From contig JAAEUE010000002.1 in NCBI GenBank assembly GCA_024227565.1, forward strand, positions 52,420-116,419: a DNA stretch of 64,000 nt, in the 5' to 3' direction. The notes below the pieces were generated by a model, which worked only from the letters and a program-made list of their open reading frames with translations, was not told the origin of the DNA and did no database searches. A program made the position numbers and the translations under genes. The first letter of the stretch is position 1. The number at the start of each line of letters is the position of its first letter. The stretch is from Alphaproteobacteria bacterium (GTDB lineage Bacteria; Pseudomonadota; Alphaproteobacteria; Rhizobiales; CAJQND01). This document shows, piece by piece, positions 1 to 9,053 of the stretch.

Positions 1-1570
1 ACAGCACATCGCCGGTTGGCACATTGCCGGACATCAGGTCGTTCGGCGTGTAGGCGGCCATCTGATCGGACGTTTCGATTGGACCCAGATGATAACGGGC
101 CACCGCATCCTTGCGCCAGGTTGCGCCGGTCGCGAGGCCAACATGCTCAAAGCCAAACTCCAGCACCTCCTCGGCTGACAGTCTGCTGTCGAAATAGGTT
201 TCAACATTCGCCATTTGCGAGATCTGGTAATCGCGGTAATCGCGCACCCGGCCCCAGGCGGAAAGACCCGGCAGTTTGCATTCTTCTGCCACGCGCCCGC
301 CAAGCTCCGTGCCAGCCTCGGCCAAAGCCACCTCATATCCGCGCGCGCCCAAGGCCCGTGTGGCTTCCAAGCCTGCAGGACCGGCCCCCACGATCAACAC
401 ACGCTCGCTTCCGCCTTTGGCTTGCATGATTTCAGGATGCCAGCCTTTGCGCCATTCCTCCATGAAAGTGGGGTTCTGGGTGCACCGGCTGATGCCGCCG
501 GTCATGTCGCCGGAAACGCAGATGTTGCAGCCGATACATTCGCGGATGTCCTCAATCTGGCCCTCTTCGATTTTCTTGGGCAAGAACGGATCGGCAATGG
601 AGGGGCGCGCTGCGCCAATGAAGTCCAGAATGCCTGATTTGATCTGGCGGACCATGGTGTCGGCCGACGTGAACCGGCCTACGCCTACCACAGGCTTGGT
701 GGTGAGCTGCTTGAAGCCGCGTACATAGTCTTCCTGGGCTGCCTCATCCTTGAACCGCGAGGTGCCTGAATCGTCCGGCCAGGTGCCGTGAGTGAAATCC
801 CACAGATCCGGCAATTCGGCCAACATGCCAACCACATCCCGGATTTCCTCATTGGTGACACCAGTATCGCCAATCATCTCCTCAATCAGGATGCGCACGG
901 GAACTGCACACGTATCGCCAACGGCATCTTTGGTGTCTTCAATCAATTCCTTCAGCAACCGGGCCCGGTTTTCCAAGCTGCCGCCATACTCATCGCTGCG
1001 CTGATTGGTGCGCCGGGAGAGGAAGTGCTGCACGGCGCCGAACGTGTGGGCGCCGTACACATAGACCAGATCGAAACCGCAAGCCTTCGCCCTTATGGCC
1101 GCGTTGCGGTGCCAGCGCCGCAGGTTGGCGATGTCTTCCTTGTCCATGGCGCGAGCCTGCACCGGATCATAGGTGAACGTGGCCACAGGCATGTTGATCG
1201 GCGCCAGCGGCACTTCGCGCGAATAGAGATTGGGGCTGTTCAGGCCGTTGTAGCAAAGCTCAATCCCTGCCAGCGCGCCATGTTCGTGGATCTTGTCCGT
1301 AATGCGCTGCAGGGCCGGCATGTCCTTGTCGTCCCAAATGCGCATTTCGATGAACGGTGCAATCTCAGAGGTTGGGTGGATCTCAGCCTGTTCGGTGTTG
1401 ATCACGGCCCAGCCGCCTTCTCCCTTCACCTTGCGCATTTCTGCAACTGCCGAAGGGTCCCGGTATCCGCCCCCATTGCAATGGGGCACCTGGTAGAAAC
1501 GGTTCTTGGCCGTGACCGGGCCGATCTGCACTGGTTCAAACAGAATATCGTAACGGGGATCGCGCGCCAT
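1..1570 (-). CDS. TMADH/DMADH-family iron-sulfur flavoprotein amine dehydrogenase (C-terminus beyond window)
   Basis: About 523 residues are visible and the gene runs off the left edge, so roughly 200 residues are missing compared with trimethylamine dehydrogenase (about 730). The N-terminal FMN barrel starts ARDPRYDILFEPVQIGP and has PHC31, which aligns with the cysteine that carries 6-S-cysteinyl FMN in TMADH. It also has YVYGAH (catalytic Tyr/His) and a conserved Asp in TWPDDSG. The 4Fe-4S motif is C345-x2-C-x2-C-x11-C (CIGCNIC...C), followed by a dinucleotide fold, VLIVGAGPAG. Known family role: oxidative N-demethylation or deamination of secondary and tertiary amines, passing electrons to ETF. 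Gln61 sits where TMADH has bowl residue Tyr60, and the Trp of the Fe-S loop is Asp here, so trimethylamine is unlikely to be the substrate. The ATG at 1570 is 3 nt after the stop of the upstream deacetylase gene, suggesting translational coupling. Confident of the family; the substrate is unknown. Confidence 0.85.
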   Translation of the reverse strand, partial: MARDPRYDILFEPVQIGPVTAKNRFYQVPHCNGGGYRDPSAVAEMRKVKGEGGWAVINTEQAEIHPTSEIAPFIEMRIWDDKDMPALQRITDKIHEHGALAGIELCYNGLNSPNLYSREVPLAPINMPVATFTYDPVQARAMDKEDIANLRRWHRNAAIRAKACGFDLVYVYGAHTFGAVQHFLSRRTNQRSDEYGGSLENRARLLKELIEDTKDAVGDTCAVPVRILIEEMIGDTGVTNEEIRDVVGMLAELPDLWDFTHGTWPDDSGTSRFKDEAAQEDYVRGFKQLTTKPVVGVGRFTSADTMVRQIKSGILDFIGAARPSIADPFLPKKIEEGQIEDIRECIGCNICVSGDMTGGISRCTQNPTFMEEWRKGWHPEIMQAKGGSERVLIVGAGPAGLEATRALGARGYEVALAEAGTELGGRVAEECKLPGLSAWGRVRDYRDYQISQMANVETYFDSRLSAEEVLEFGFEHVGLATGATWRKDAVARYHLGPIETSDQMAAYTPNDLMSGNVPTGDVL

Positions 1571-1573
1571 GTC

Positions 1574-2602
1574 TCAAGCTCCCAAATAACCCTGCAACAC
1601 GTTGACCGTGTTGGTGCCGATCTCCTCCACCGCATATCCGCCCTCCATGACAAAGTGTGTTGGTAGTCCAACACCGGCAATGCGCGCACCATAATCGGTG
1701 AAATCGTCTGACTTCAATTTGAAGAAACTGATCGGATCATTTTCATAAGTGTCGACACCGAGCGAGATGATCAGCACGTCGGGGCTATAGTTTCGGATCC
1801 GTTCCAATCCCTGATTTAGGGCGTCTCCCCAGACGGAGTAGGGGGTGCCTGGGGGCAGCGGGTAGTTCACGTTGAAGCCTTCTCCTGGGCCGCTGCCGGT
1901 TTCGTCCGCAAAGCCCAAGAAGTGAGGAAAGGCATCCATGGGATCTCCGTGGAGCGAGACAAAGAGAACATCGCCGCGCGCATAGAAGATGTCTTGCGTG
2001 CCATTGCCGTGATGGAAGTCGGGGTCAAGAATGGCCACACGTTTCGCCCCTGCATCCAGGTAGCCCTGGGCGGCAATGGCTGCGTTGTTGAGAAAGCAAT
2101 AGCCGCCGTAGAGATCACTGGCGGCATGATGCCCCGGCGGGCGGCATAGAGAGAACGCCGTCTGGGCGCCCGCAGATATCAATCTCTGACCGGTTTGCGC
2201 AATGGCGGCGCTGGCCTGGGCGGCTTCCCAGGTCCCCGCCGTGATGGCCGTTTCGAGAGCCATGCTAAAATAGCCAAGCTTCCCGTCGATATGGTTGGGC
2301 TCGCGCTGTTGCATCCGCCGGGCGGCGAACACCGTGGGCACAGCTTCGCCGTTAAATCCTTCAGCTTCCCACATTGCCCAGGCGTTTTTCAGGAACTCAA
2401 GGAATGGTCCAGTGTGAATCTTGCGTACTGGCGCCCAGTCCAGGGGATCGGGTGCGGCAAAATCATCGAACCCACACACCTTCAATCGGTTGACGATGTG
2501 CTCCCAACGCTCCGGGCACTCGAAGGGGCGCACGAACTCACCCCCAAACAGCTCGCCCTTGGGAAAATGCTTGCGATGATCTTCACTGGAGATGATTTTC
2601 AT
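1574..2602 (-). CDS. Histone deacetylase-like acetylpolyamine amidohydrolase
   Basis: A 342-residue protein of the arginase/deacetylase fold (HDAC superfamily, AphA/AphB type), expected to remove acetyl groups from acetylpolyamines in the cytoplasm. Visible active-site parts are the tandem His in RPPGHHA, the zinc ligands Asp and His in LDPDFHHGNGTQ, the third ligand Asp in LGVDTYENDP, and the transition-state Tyr in MEGGYAVEE. The N-terminus MKIISSEDHRKHFP is typical of the acetylpolyamine branch. An upstream in-frame TTG at 2614 would overlap the amidase stop; I prefer the ATG at 2602. It lies between an amidase and a TMADH-like dehydrogenase, with a Pot-type transporter nearby, which supports polyamine or acylated-amine catabolism. 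Other deacylated substrates are possible. Confidence 0.88.
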   Translation of the reverse strand: MKIISSEDHRKHFPKGELFGGEFVRPFECPERWEHIVNRLKVCGFDDFAAPDPLDWAPVRKIHTGPFLEFLKNAWAMWEAEGFNGEAVPTVFAARRMQQREPNHIDGKLGYFSMALETAITAGTWEAAQASAAIAQTGQRLISAGAQTAFSLCRPPGHHAASDLYGGYCFLNNAAIAAQGYLDAGAKRVAILDPDFHHGNGTQDIFYARGDVLFVSLHGDPMDAFPHFLGFADETGSGPGEGFNVNYPLPPGTPYSVWGDALNQGLERIRNYSPDVLIISLGVDTYENDPISFFKLKSDDFTDYGARIAGVGLPTHFVMEGGYAVEEIGTNTVNVLQGYLGA

Positions 2603-2610
2603 GTTTGATC

Positions 2611-4023
2611 TCAAATGTTGGGTCGTTGGAAGCCAAAGGCCGGTTCCAGTGCTGCTGCCACATTGAACACAGCCGGTTCGTTATAGGCCGCGCCGACAAC
2701 TTGGATGCCGGTTGGCACGCTGTTGTCGCTAATTCCTGACGGTACAGAAATAACGGGACACCGGCTCAACATGTTGAAGGGATGGGTGAGAACCCAACCA
2801 TACTCCCCGTCCACCACCACATCATTGATGCGGAAGTCAGCGTCCCAGGAATCATGGTCGGCTTTGACCGCCGGAACACCATTGGTCGGGCAGATGAACG
2901 CATCATATTTTTCCATCTGCGCACCGAAGACGTTGTAGACCTCAACGGCCTTCTCCAGCGAGCGGACAAAATCGTCCATGGTGAAGCGCTCGGCATCTTT
3001 GACGGTTTGAAGCGCATAATCGGTCATGAGGGACCCGTGCTCGGGCACCAGTCGCTTGATATGTTGGCCCCAAAGCATGGCCAGATAGCATTGGACCGCT
3101 TCCTGACAACTTTCATCCCAAGGAAATTGGATTTCTTCCGTTTCCGCACCCAGCTCTTTCAAGTGCTCAACCACGCTTATGGTGTTCGCGCGCACGTCGT
3201 CGCTGATCTGGAAGTAGCCGAGGTCCGCCGACCAGGCGATTTTGTGGCCGCGCACATCACCTAAGGCCTCCGTGATCCGCATGGCGCCGGGCAGAGAGGC
3301 AATGTCTCGCGGGCTTTGGCCTGCCGATACATTGAACATGGAAAGGCAGTCGCCCACGGTTCGGGTCATGGGACCGGAATGGGAATAGAAATCCAGGTTC
3401 ATCACAGGTGTCTCGGGAATTCGGCCATAGGCAGCCTTCAGGCCCACAATACCGCTGCAACCGGCAGGGATACGGATCGACCCGCCAATGTCGGTTCCAG
3501 TGCCAAGCGTGGTTGTGCCCGCCGCCAGCGAAGCCCCGGTTCCACCAGATGAGCCGCCAGGGGTGTACTCAAGATTATGAGGATTGCGCGTAATGCCCCA
3601 GATTTTTGATTGGCAAGTGCCCAGCAAGCAAAATTCTGGCGTGGTTGTCCGTGCGTGCACAATCACCCCGGCGTCCTGCAGTCGTTGTGCAAACACATCA
3701 GTTTGTTCGTCAATGTGATCTTTGAAGATCAAGGACCCGCCTGTGGTCCGCCTGCCCTTGAGCTTGATTTCATCCTTGATGACGCAGGTCAGCCCATCCA
3801 ACGGACCGGCCGGACCGGCGCTGGACATGTAGCGGTCTTCCGAAGCGCGCGCTTGCTCAAGCGCTTCATCAAAGTATGTGTCGGCAAAGGCATTGATTTT
3901 GGGCTCAAGCTTTTCCGCCCGGCCGATCTGCGCCTTCACTATCTCCACAGGCGACAGCTTGCGCGCCTGAAATTGCTCCAGTGCTTCGTTCGCCGACATG
4001 TAGCATAAATCGAGATCAGTCAT
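2611..4023 (-). CDS. Amidase signature family hydrolase
   Basis: A 470-residue amidase that hydrolyses a carboxamide to an acid and ammonia or an amine. The Ser-cisSer-Lys triad is visible: Lys in CVIKDEI, Ser in the glycine/serine-rich PGGSSGG, and the nucleophile Ser in GTDIGGSIRIPA. There is no signal peptide, so it is cytoplasmic. The start could be ATG 4023 or GTG 4029; both follow a purine-rich GGGGGAAG. The stop at 2611 lies 8 nt before the ATG of the acetylpolyamine amidohydrolase, so they are probably one operon. In this setting it may deacylate N-acyl amines or an amide product of amine breakdown. The amidase signature family is too broad to name a substrate from sequence. Confidence 0.85.
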   Translation of the reverse strand: MTDLDLCYMSANEALEQFQARKLSPVEIVKAQIGRAEKLEPKINAFADTYFDEALEQARASEDRYMSSAGPAGPLDGLTCVIKDEIKLKGRRTTGGSLIFKDHIDEQTDVFAQRLQDAGVIVHARTTTPEFCLLGTCQSKIWGITRNPHNLEYTPGGSSGGTGASLAAGTTTLGTGTDIGGSIRIPAGCSGIVGLKAAYGRIPETPVMNLDFYSHSGPMTRTVGDCLSMFNVSAGQSPRDIASLPGAMRITEALGDVRGHKIAWSADLGYFQISDDVRANTISVVEHLKELGAETEEIQFPWDESCQEAVQCYLAMLWGQHIKRLVPEHGSLMTDYALQTVKDAERFTMDDFVRSLEKAVEVYNVFGAQMEKYDAFICPTNGVPAVKADHDSWDADFRINDVVVDGEYGWVLTHPFNMLSRCPVISVPSGISDNSVPTGIQVVGAAYNEPAVFNVAAALEPAFGFQRPNI

Positions 4024-4044
4024 TGCCACCCAGCTTCCCCCAGA

Positions 4045-4075
4045 CGGAAAACGGGCGCACCTTTCGATGCGCCCG
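4045..4075 (-). terminator. Rho-independent terminator or attenuator after the potD-like gene
   Basis: On the minus strand an 8-bp perfect stem (CGGGCGCA / TGCGCCCG, loop TCGAAAGG) is followed by TTTT. It sits between the binding-protein gene (stop at 4090) and the amidase start. It likely ends most potD-like transcripts and lowers expression of the downstream enzymes relative to the abundant binding protein. Confidence 0.7.
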
Positions 4076-4089
4076 CGTTTGATTGCCGA

Positions 4090-5115
4090 CTACTGGAGAA
4101 GCTTGGTCCAGATCTTGTCGATGGCCTTTACGTATTTCGGGCCACAGCTCCGGCCGAACTTGACCGGAACGGTTGGCACGCTCACTTCAGGCGAAGTGGC
4201 CATGTCTTTGCTCATATGTTTGCCGGAACCCTCGATCGGGTTGGCGTACTTTGCAAAGTCAGACTGGATCGCCATGTTCTCGGGCTTCATCAGCCAGTTC
4301 ATGAAGGTTTTCGCATTCTCGACGTTCTTTGCACCCTTCGGAATGACAAGGCTGTCATACCAACCTACAACGCCTTCCTTCGGGAAACAGTATTTTACTT
4401 TTTGGCCGGCGAGGCGTTGTTTCATGGCGTCGCCGTTCCAGGCGTTTGAGATAGTGGTAACACCGCTGCCAAGACGGTCCATGGTGCCTTCGGAGGAGAA
4501 GACCTTCACGTGCTCTTTTTGTTTTTGAAGCAGAGCCTGCAAGGCTTTCAGGTCTTCAGTTTTCTCAGTACAGAATTCCTGGCCAAGATAGATGTGCCCC
4601 ATGTTGGCCACTTCTTCCGGTGTCTTGAACACGCCGACGCTTCCGGAAGCTTTTTCGTTTGGCTCAAAGAATTCTTTCAGGCTGGAGCAATCGCCCACCC
4701 CTGCATCGGTGCGAAGCGCATAGGAGGTTGTGCCCATCTGATATGGACTGGAGAACATCTGCTTGGGATCCCATTCAGGGAACCGGAAAGCCTTGGCCAC
4801 GTGCTTGAAGTTTTCCATTTTGCTCACGTCAACTTCTTCAAGCAGGTTCTCAGCAACCATGATGGTCACGAAGTTCTGGCTTGGCACGGCAAGGTCGTAA
4901 CCGGTCGCACCGGACTTCAGTTTCGCCAAAAGCGTTTCGTTTGAATCGTAAGTATCGACGGTCACCTTGATGCCCGTTTCCTTTTCAAACTTGGTGATCA
5001 GGTCCGGTGCGGTGTAGTCCGTCCAATTGTAGAAATACAGCTCGCCTGCGGCGTGCGCCTGGCTTGCGGCCAAGCTAAATGCGCCGGCAAGTGCCACTCC
5101 CAAAAGTTTCTTCAT
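4090..5115 (-). CDS. potD: Polyamine-type ABC transporter substrate-binding protein (PotD/PotF family)
   Basis: A 341-residue periplasmic binding protein. Residues 1-22 form a signal peptide (MKKLLGVALAGAFSLAASQ...HA) and the mature protein begins AGELYFYNWTDY, the characteristic PotD/PotF start with the YNW motif that lines the polyamine pocket. In this family the protein captures putrescine or spermidine and delivers it to a PotB/PotC-type channel. The ATG at 5115 has the Shine-Dalgarno GAGGGAGAACGAG. The matching ATPase and permease genes are about 4 kb upstream (9.05-11.9 kb), separated by unrelated transporters and an AraC gene, so the system is split. It directly precedes the amidase and deacetylase genes on the same strand. 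The ligand could also be another amine or an opine. Confidence 0.87.
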   Translation of the reverse strand: MKKLLGVALAGAFSLAASQAHAAGELYFYNWTDYTAPDLITKFEKETGIKVTVDTYDSNETLLAKLKSGATGYDLAVPSQNFVTIMVAENLLEEVDVSKMENFKHVAKAFRFPEWDPKQMFSSPYQMGTTSYALRTDAGVGDCSSLKEFFEPNEKASGSVGVFKTPEEVANMGHIYLGQEFCTEKTEDLKALQALLQKQKEHVKVFSSEGTMDRLGSGVTTISNAWNGDAMKQRLAGQKVKYCFPKEGVVGWYDSLVIPKGAKNVENAKTFMNWLMKPENMAIQSDFAKYANPIEGSGKHMSKDMATSPEVSVPTVPVKFGRSCGPKYVKAIDKIWTKLLQ

Positions 5116-5328
5116 AACTCGTTCTCCCTCAGAATTCTTACAGCCATCGATGGCTCTCTAGTTCATCACGCCAGCCCTTCAGATACTGTGGCAGCGCGAT
5201 TTCTGCGCCGAAAGACTAATCCATCAGGCAAGGAGAGGCTAGTAAGAATACGCCGAATCGAATGGTTGCCTGGTTCGTATTTTCAAAAGCATGAATTAGA
5301 CAAAGGCACAGCACAGGAAAGGCATGAT

Positions 5329-6525
5329 TCAGGCGGCAGACGGCACGTTCAGCGACGGGCGTCTTCTAGGCAAGACGACTGCAGCCAGCAGAACAATCGC
5401 AGCGAACACGGCCAGCAAGGTAAATTGATCTTGGAAACCATACCCAGTGCCATGCATCCACGAGAGCGCGGGAACGACCAGAGCAGTTGTGCCCAGCGAC
5501 AAGGTGTATTCGATTGAAAACACCCGGGAGCGCCAGTTGGCCGGCACATAGGAGCCCACCAGCCAACTGGACACCGGTATCCAGGCGAACATGGAAAGGA
5601 CGAGAACCATTGCCACTGGCAGGATGGCATAGCCTGTCACCCAAGCCGTGACGTATAGAAGAAGTGCTTGGCTGATGAACAAGACGAACAGCAGTGGGCG
5701 CACGCTGTAGCGGTCTAGAAACCATCCAACCGGCAATTGCGCGAGGCCAGCGACAGCAAATATCAGAGCCGCGTAGCTGCCGATCTCCGACAGACTGTTG
5801 GTATGCGAGGCCAATCTTTCTGAGAGCAACTTTGGCAATGAGAGGCTGACGGCATTGAAAATCACGCCCCCGAACAGCGCCGCGGCCGCCACAAAGGTCA
5901 GCACTCGCATCATCACCCGGTGGTCTGGATCAGATGGAGCCTCGGCCGGTTGAGGGTGTTCTGAATTGGCGTGCGCTCTTGAACCAGATTTGGCCAGCAG
6001 GATGTGAAGACCACCCAAGAACAGCGCCATGACACCTGGCGCGAGGAAACTCATGCGCCAGCCAAATCGTTCAGCCAGGAAATCGGTTGAGATGGCAGCA
6101 ACCGCCAACCCCATGTTTCCCCACACCCCATTCACCGCCAAAGCCTGCCCGCGGCGCGTCGCAGCTTCGGTGACCATGGCAATTCCCACGGGATGATATA
6201 TTGCCGCGAAGAGGCCAAGCCCTGCCATGGCGGCACTCAAGGCGACGGGTCCGGGCGCGAGAGCCGCCGCCAAACAGCATCCGCCGCACCCTACGTAGAA
6301 CAAGCTCATCATGTGAACGCGCGGCCAGCGGTCACCTAGCCAGCCTGCCGGCAGCGTTGCGAGGGCGAACGTCAGAAACATTGGCGTGCTCAAGCTGAGC
6401 GCCTGACTGTAACTCATCTGCCAATCGCGCTCTATCGCCAGCACGGCCGTGGGGAAGATCAGCAAGACGTAATGATCAAGGAAATGGCCGAAATTGAGAA
6501 ACCTCATCCTGATTGCGCCCGGCAT
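5329..6525 (-). CDS. MFS transporter (fosmidomycin-resistance-like exporter type)
   Basis: A 398-residue inner-membrane protein with about 12 hydrophobic segments in two halves and a charged central loop near residues 180-200. The segment WLGDRWPRVHMM carries the loop 2-3 signature of the major facilitator superfamily. The N-terminal half, with its IYHPVG motif, resembles the FSR-like exporter branch. It is divergent from the AraC-family gene at 6599, with 73 bp of shared promoter. That layout is typical of an exporter controlled by its neighbouring regulator, as in E. coli nimR-nimT. The start at 6525 has AGGG 9 nt upstream; an alternative ATG lies 18 nt inside. The substrate is unknown. Confidence 0.8.
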   Translation of the reverse strand: MPGAIRMRFLNFGHFLDHYVLLIFPTAVLAIERDWQMSYSQALSLSTPMFLTFALATLPAGWLGDRWPRVHMMSLFYVGCGGCCLAAALAPGPVALSAAMAGLGLFAAIYHPVGIAMVTEAATRRGQALAVNGVWGNMGLAVAAISTDFLAERFGWRMSFLAPGVMALFLGGLHILLAKSGSRAHANSEHPQPAEAPSDPDHRVMMRVLTFVAAAALFGGVIFNAVSLSLPKLLSERLASHTNSLSEIGSYAALIFAVAGLAQLPVGWFLDRYSVRPLLFVLFISQALLLYVTAWVTGYAILPVAMVLVLSMFAWIPVSSWLVGSYVPANWRSRVFSIEYTLSLGTTALVVPALSWMHGTGYGFQDQFTLLAVFAAIVLLAAVVLPRRRPSLNVPSAA

Positions 6526-6598
6526 GTTGCATTTCCCTGTCTATGATTTCGCATTCAGGCTAGGAAGTATCAGAGTGTATGTCTTTCGGTATTAGGCC

Positions 6599-7348
6599 AT
6601 GAAATATCGTAATTGGGCCAATGAGAAATCTCTTCCGGGTGTGGAGGGGTATTCTGGCGAATACGCCCGAGGACACCTTGTCGAGCACCATATTCATGAG
6701 GCTGCCCAGATTGTCCATGCGGCTGAGGGGGTCATGCGCGTTGCTGCGGGTGGCTCCTATTGGGTCATTCCCCCTGGGCGCGGGCTTTGGGTGCCGGCAG
6801 GGGTCACACATGGCTTTGTGTGCGTGACATCGGTTTCCGTGCGGACGGTCTATCTTTCAGGCGGCCCGGAAGATCTGCCGGCCAAGAGCGAGGTTTGGCA
6901 AATCTCAAATCTGATGCGCGAGGTCATCATCCGGCTTGCCGATGGAACAAGCCCAAGCGAAACCCCACATCTGGCCGCCTTGCTGCTGCATGAAATTGAA
7001 CGCAGGGAGGTTTTGCCCCTGCATATTGAACAGCCCAGCGACCGGCGTGCCGTCCGGGTGGCTGAAGCTGTCATCAAGGATCCTGCCGACAACCGGTCTC
7101 TGGAGGCATGGGCCCATCATGCCGGCGCCTCGCCGCGCACTTTGAAGAGATTGTTCCGCTCAGAAACCGGGCTCACGTTTGGCCAATGGCGCAGGCACGT
7201 TCGCCTGATCACCGCACTGGAACTGCTTGCGCTGGGCGAACCTGTAACCCAAGTCGGATTGGCCGTGGGCTATGAGAGCACAAGCGCCTTCATCGAAATG
7301 TTCCGCGAACAGCTCGGCACCACGCCAGGTAAATACTTCGCGCAGTAG
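6599..7348 (+). CDS. AraC-family transcriptional regulator with N-terminal cupin
   Basis: A 249-residue regulator. Residues 20-90 form a cupin-like sensor barrel (EHHIHEAAQIV, WVIPPGRGLWVPAGVTH), and residues 150-249 hold two helix-turn-helix motifs ending TSAFIEMFREQLGTTPGKYF, the conserved AraC C-terminal signature. Size and layout match the NimR-like subgroup. It is divergent from the MFS exporter gene and probably regulates it in response to a small molecule bound by the cupin. The gene runs convergently into the antiporter gene, with 3 bp between the stops. Confidence 0.87.
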   Translation: MKYRNWANEKSLPGVEGYSGEYARGHLVEHHIHEAAQIVHAAEGVMRVAAGGSYWVIPPGRGLWVPAGVTHGFVCVTSVSVRTVYLSGGPEDLPAKSEVWQISNLMREVIIRLADGTSPSETPHLAALLLHEIERREVLPLHIEQPSDRRAVRVAEAVIKDPADNRSLEAWAHHAGASPRTLKRLFRSETGLTFGQWRRHVRLITALELLALGEPVTQVGLAVGYESTSAFIEMFREQLGTTPGKYFAQ

Positions 7349-7351
7349 ATC

Positions 7352-8824
7352 TCAGCTGTCCGGCAAATAACGCCGACGCTCCTCAGCCATCATCTCACTG
7401 TACTCCGGCATGTCCTGAGGCACAGGCGCCGGCTCCGGACGCGAGAGAGTGACGCCGAAGAGACTTAATTGTTTGAAGCCCAGGTAATAGGGCTTCCACC
7501 ATTTCAGGCTGATCGGAACAGTGACGTTCAGCAGGAATGCTGTGAACATCAACGTGTAGAACTGGCTCACATCGATAATCTTGTGCTGCACAAACGCTAT
7601 GTTGATGACAATGAAGGCAAGTTCGGCCCTCCCCAACATACCAAGCCCTATCATCACGCCTTCATGCCATCGGTAGCCGCCGGTGTAACGGGCCGCCAGA
7701 CAGGCTGACGTGACCTGTAGCAAAACCACCGCTGTGAACAGGGCGGCAACCGCAGGAAGGGCCTGCACCATAACGTCGAGATCGAACACCAGTTTGCCAC
7801 CAAGGTTGACGAAGAAGATGGGTCCGAAAATCGTGAAGGAGAGGTGCTCGATGACGTGCATTGCGCCCTCGAACGTTTGGTCCTTCACTTCCGTCTCAAC
7901 GATCTCGCCTTCTTCGTTTGTGATCTTCTTCTTCTTGGTGTGAATGAAATAGTCCGAGTGCAGGAACAGGCCGGCGAAATAGGCGCCAATCGCCGGATGG
8001 AATCCTAACTCAAAGGCAATCACGCCGAGGAACATGGCGATAAACAGCATGATGAGCGGGGTGAACTCGCCGCTGTGCACCATCAAAAAGCGCCGTACGC
8101 CCATAGCCGCCAACGCGCGGCTGAACATGTGGTTGACCTTTTGATAGAGGTTTGCTTGCGCCGGAATTTCCTTCGGCACCCGCTCTGGAAAAGCCACCAG
8201 ACCCATAAACAGGGTGATGGCAAAGAAGATGATTACCTTGCCGAGAATCCAAACAATGCCGCCAAAAGTGGCCCCGCCAGCGCTATCGCCAGCACTCGAA
8301 ACCAGAATAATCGGAATCAGGATTGCCACCCCCACAAGAGACAGAACGTCATCGATCACGGCCGCCGTCATAATGCCGGTCGCGGCGGTGGAGCGGTGCA
8401 TGCGGTCGCTGCGCAAACTCATCATGGTGAGGCTGACGGCTGTTGCGGTCATGGTCAGGCCCCACAGCATTGCCGAGTTATGGCCGTAGCCGAACAGGGT
8501 GGCGGTGCCATAACCAGCCACAAACGGGAAGGCTGCACCAATGAGCGCAATGCCGATGCTGCGTTTCAACCCTTGTGCAAAGCGGCCGAGATCTTCCTCC
8601 AGACCAAGCGCGAACATAATGAAGACGATGCCCCATTCGCCGATGGTCTCCAGGAACTCATTGTGCTTGGGCAACAAGCCGGCATTGGTCAACACCGCGC
8701 CGGCAACAATGAGCCAGAGCACATCAACCGTACCTGTCTTTTTGCTGATCAGTTTGGAAACGAGAACAACGACAAAAATAATTGCCGAGTATTCCCAAAT
8801 GGAGAATTCTTCTGAGCCGTGCAT
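7352..8824 (-). CDS. CPA2-family cation:proton antiporter
   Basis: A 490-residue membrane protein with 11-13 transmembrane segments of the Na+/H+ exchanger (Kef/NhaS) type. The core motif TAAVIDDVLSLVGVAIL includes the Asp-Asp region used for ion exchange. It ends in a short hydrophilic tail and lacks the cytoplasmic TrkA-N/RCK domain of true KefB/KefC, so glutathione gating is not expected. A lysine-rich loop (HTKKKKITNEEGEIVE) lies near residue 290. The start has a strong AGGAGGGG. It exchanges Na+ or K+ for H+ across the inner membrane; which cation cannot be told here. It appears unrelated to the flanking amine transport genes. Confidence 0.83.
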   Translation of the reverse strand: MHGSEEFSIWEYSAIIFVVVLVSKLISKKTGTVDVLWLIVAGAVLTNAGLLPKHNEFLETIGEWGIVFIMFALGLEEDLGRFAQGLKRSIGIALIGAAFPFVAGYGTATLFGYGHNSAMLWGLTMTATAVSLTMMSLRSDRMHRSTAATGIMTAAVIDDVLSLVGVAILIPIILVSSAGDSAGGATFGGIVWILGKVIIFFAITLFMGLVAFPERVPKEIPAQANLYQKVNHMFSRALAAMGVRRFLMVHSGEFTPLIMLFIAMFLGVIAFELGFHPAIGAYFAGLFLHSDYFIHTKKKKITNEEGEIVETEVKDQTFEGAMHVIEHLSFTIFGPIFFVNLGGKLVFDLDVMVQALPAVAALFTAVVLLQVTSACLAARYTGGYRWHEGVMIGLGMLGRAELAFIVINIAFVQHKIIDVSQFYTLMFTAFLLNVTVPISLKWWKPYYLGFKQLSLFGVTLSRPEPAPVPQDMPEYSEMMAEERRRYLPDS

Positions 8825-9053
8825 GCCGCGTCCCCTCCTGTTTCAGGATGAGATCGTGCCTTACGGCAACCCCTCAGTTCTTTGGCACGCGCTTCGTACG
8901 CCCCACAGTTCGCCCACGCAGGGACGAAGATCGTTGGCGGTTCCCTCAGGCACTTCTCCTGAATTTATGAAGTCAGCCTAATGGGCATATCCTGTCTTGT
9001 CCACCGGGACCTTACCCAATTTGGTAAGCCCAACTGTCAGGTCGGGTTTTGTT

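Noticed and set aside
788..1666. 292-codon plus-strand frame opposite the amine dehydrogenase
   Set aside because: Shadow of the clearly conserved minus-strand gene.
7352..8824. KefB/KefC glutathione-gated potassium efflux system
   Set aside because: The TrkA-N/RCK regulatory domain and a KefF/KefG partner are missing, so only a general CPA2 call is justified.
9011..9028. Terminator after the potC-like gene
   Set aside because: CTTACC/GGTAAG forms a 6-bp stem, but on the minus strand it is followed by GGTCCCGG and not a T-run.
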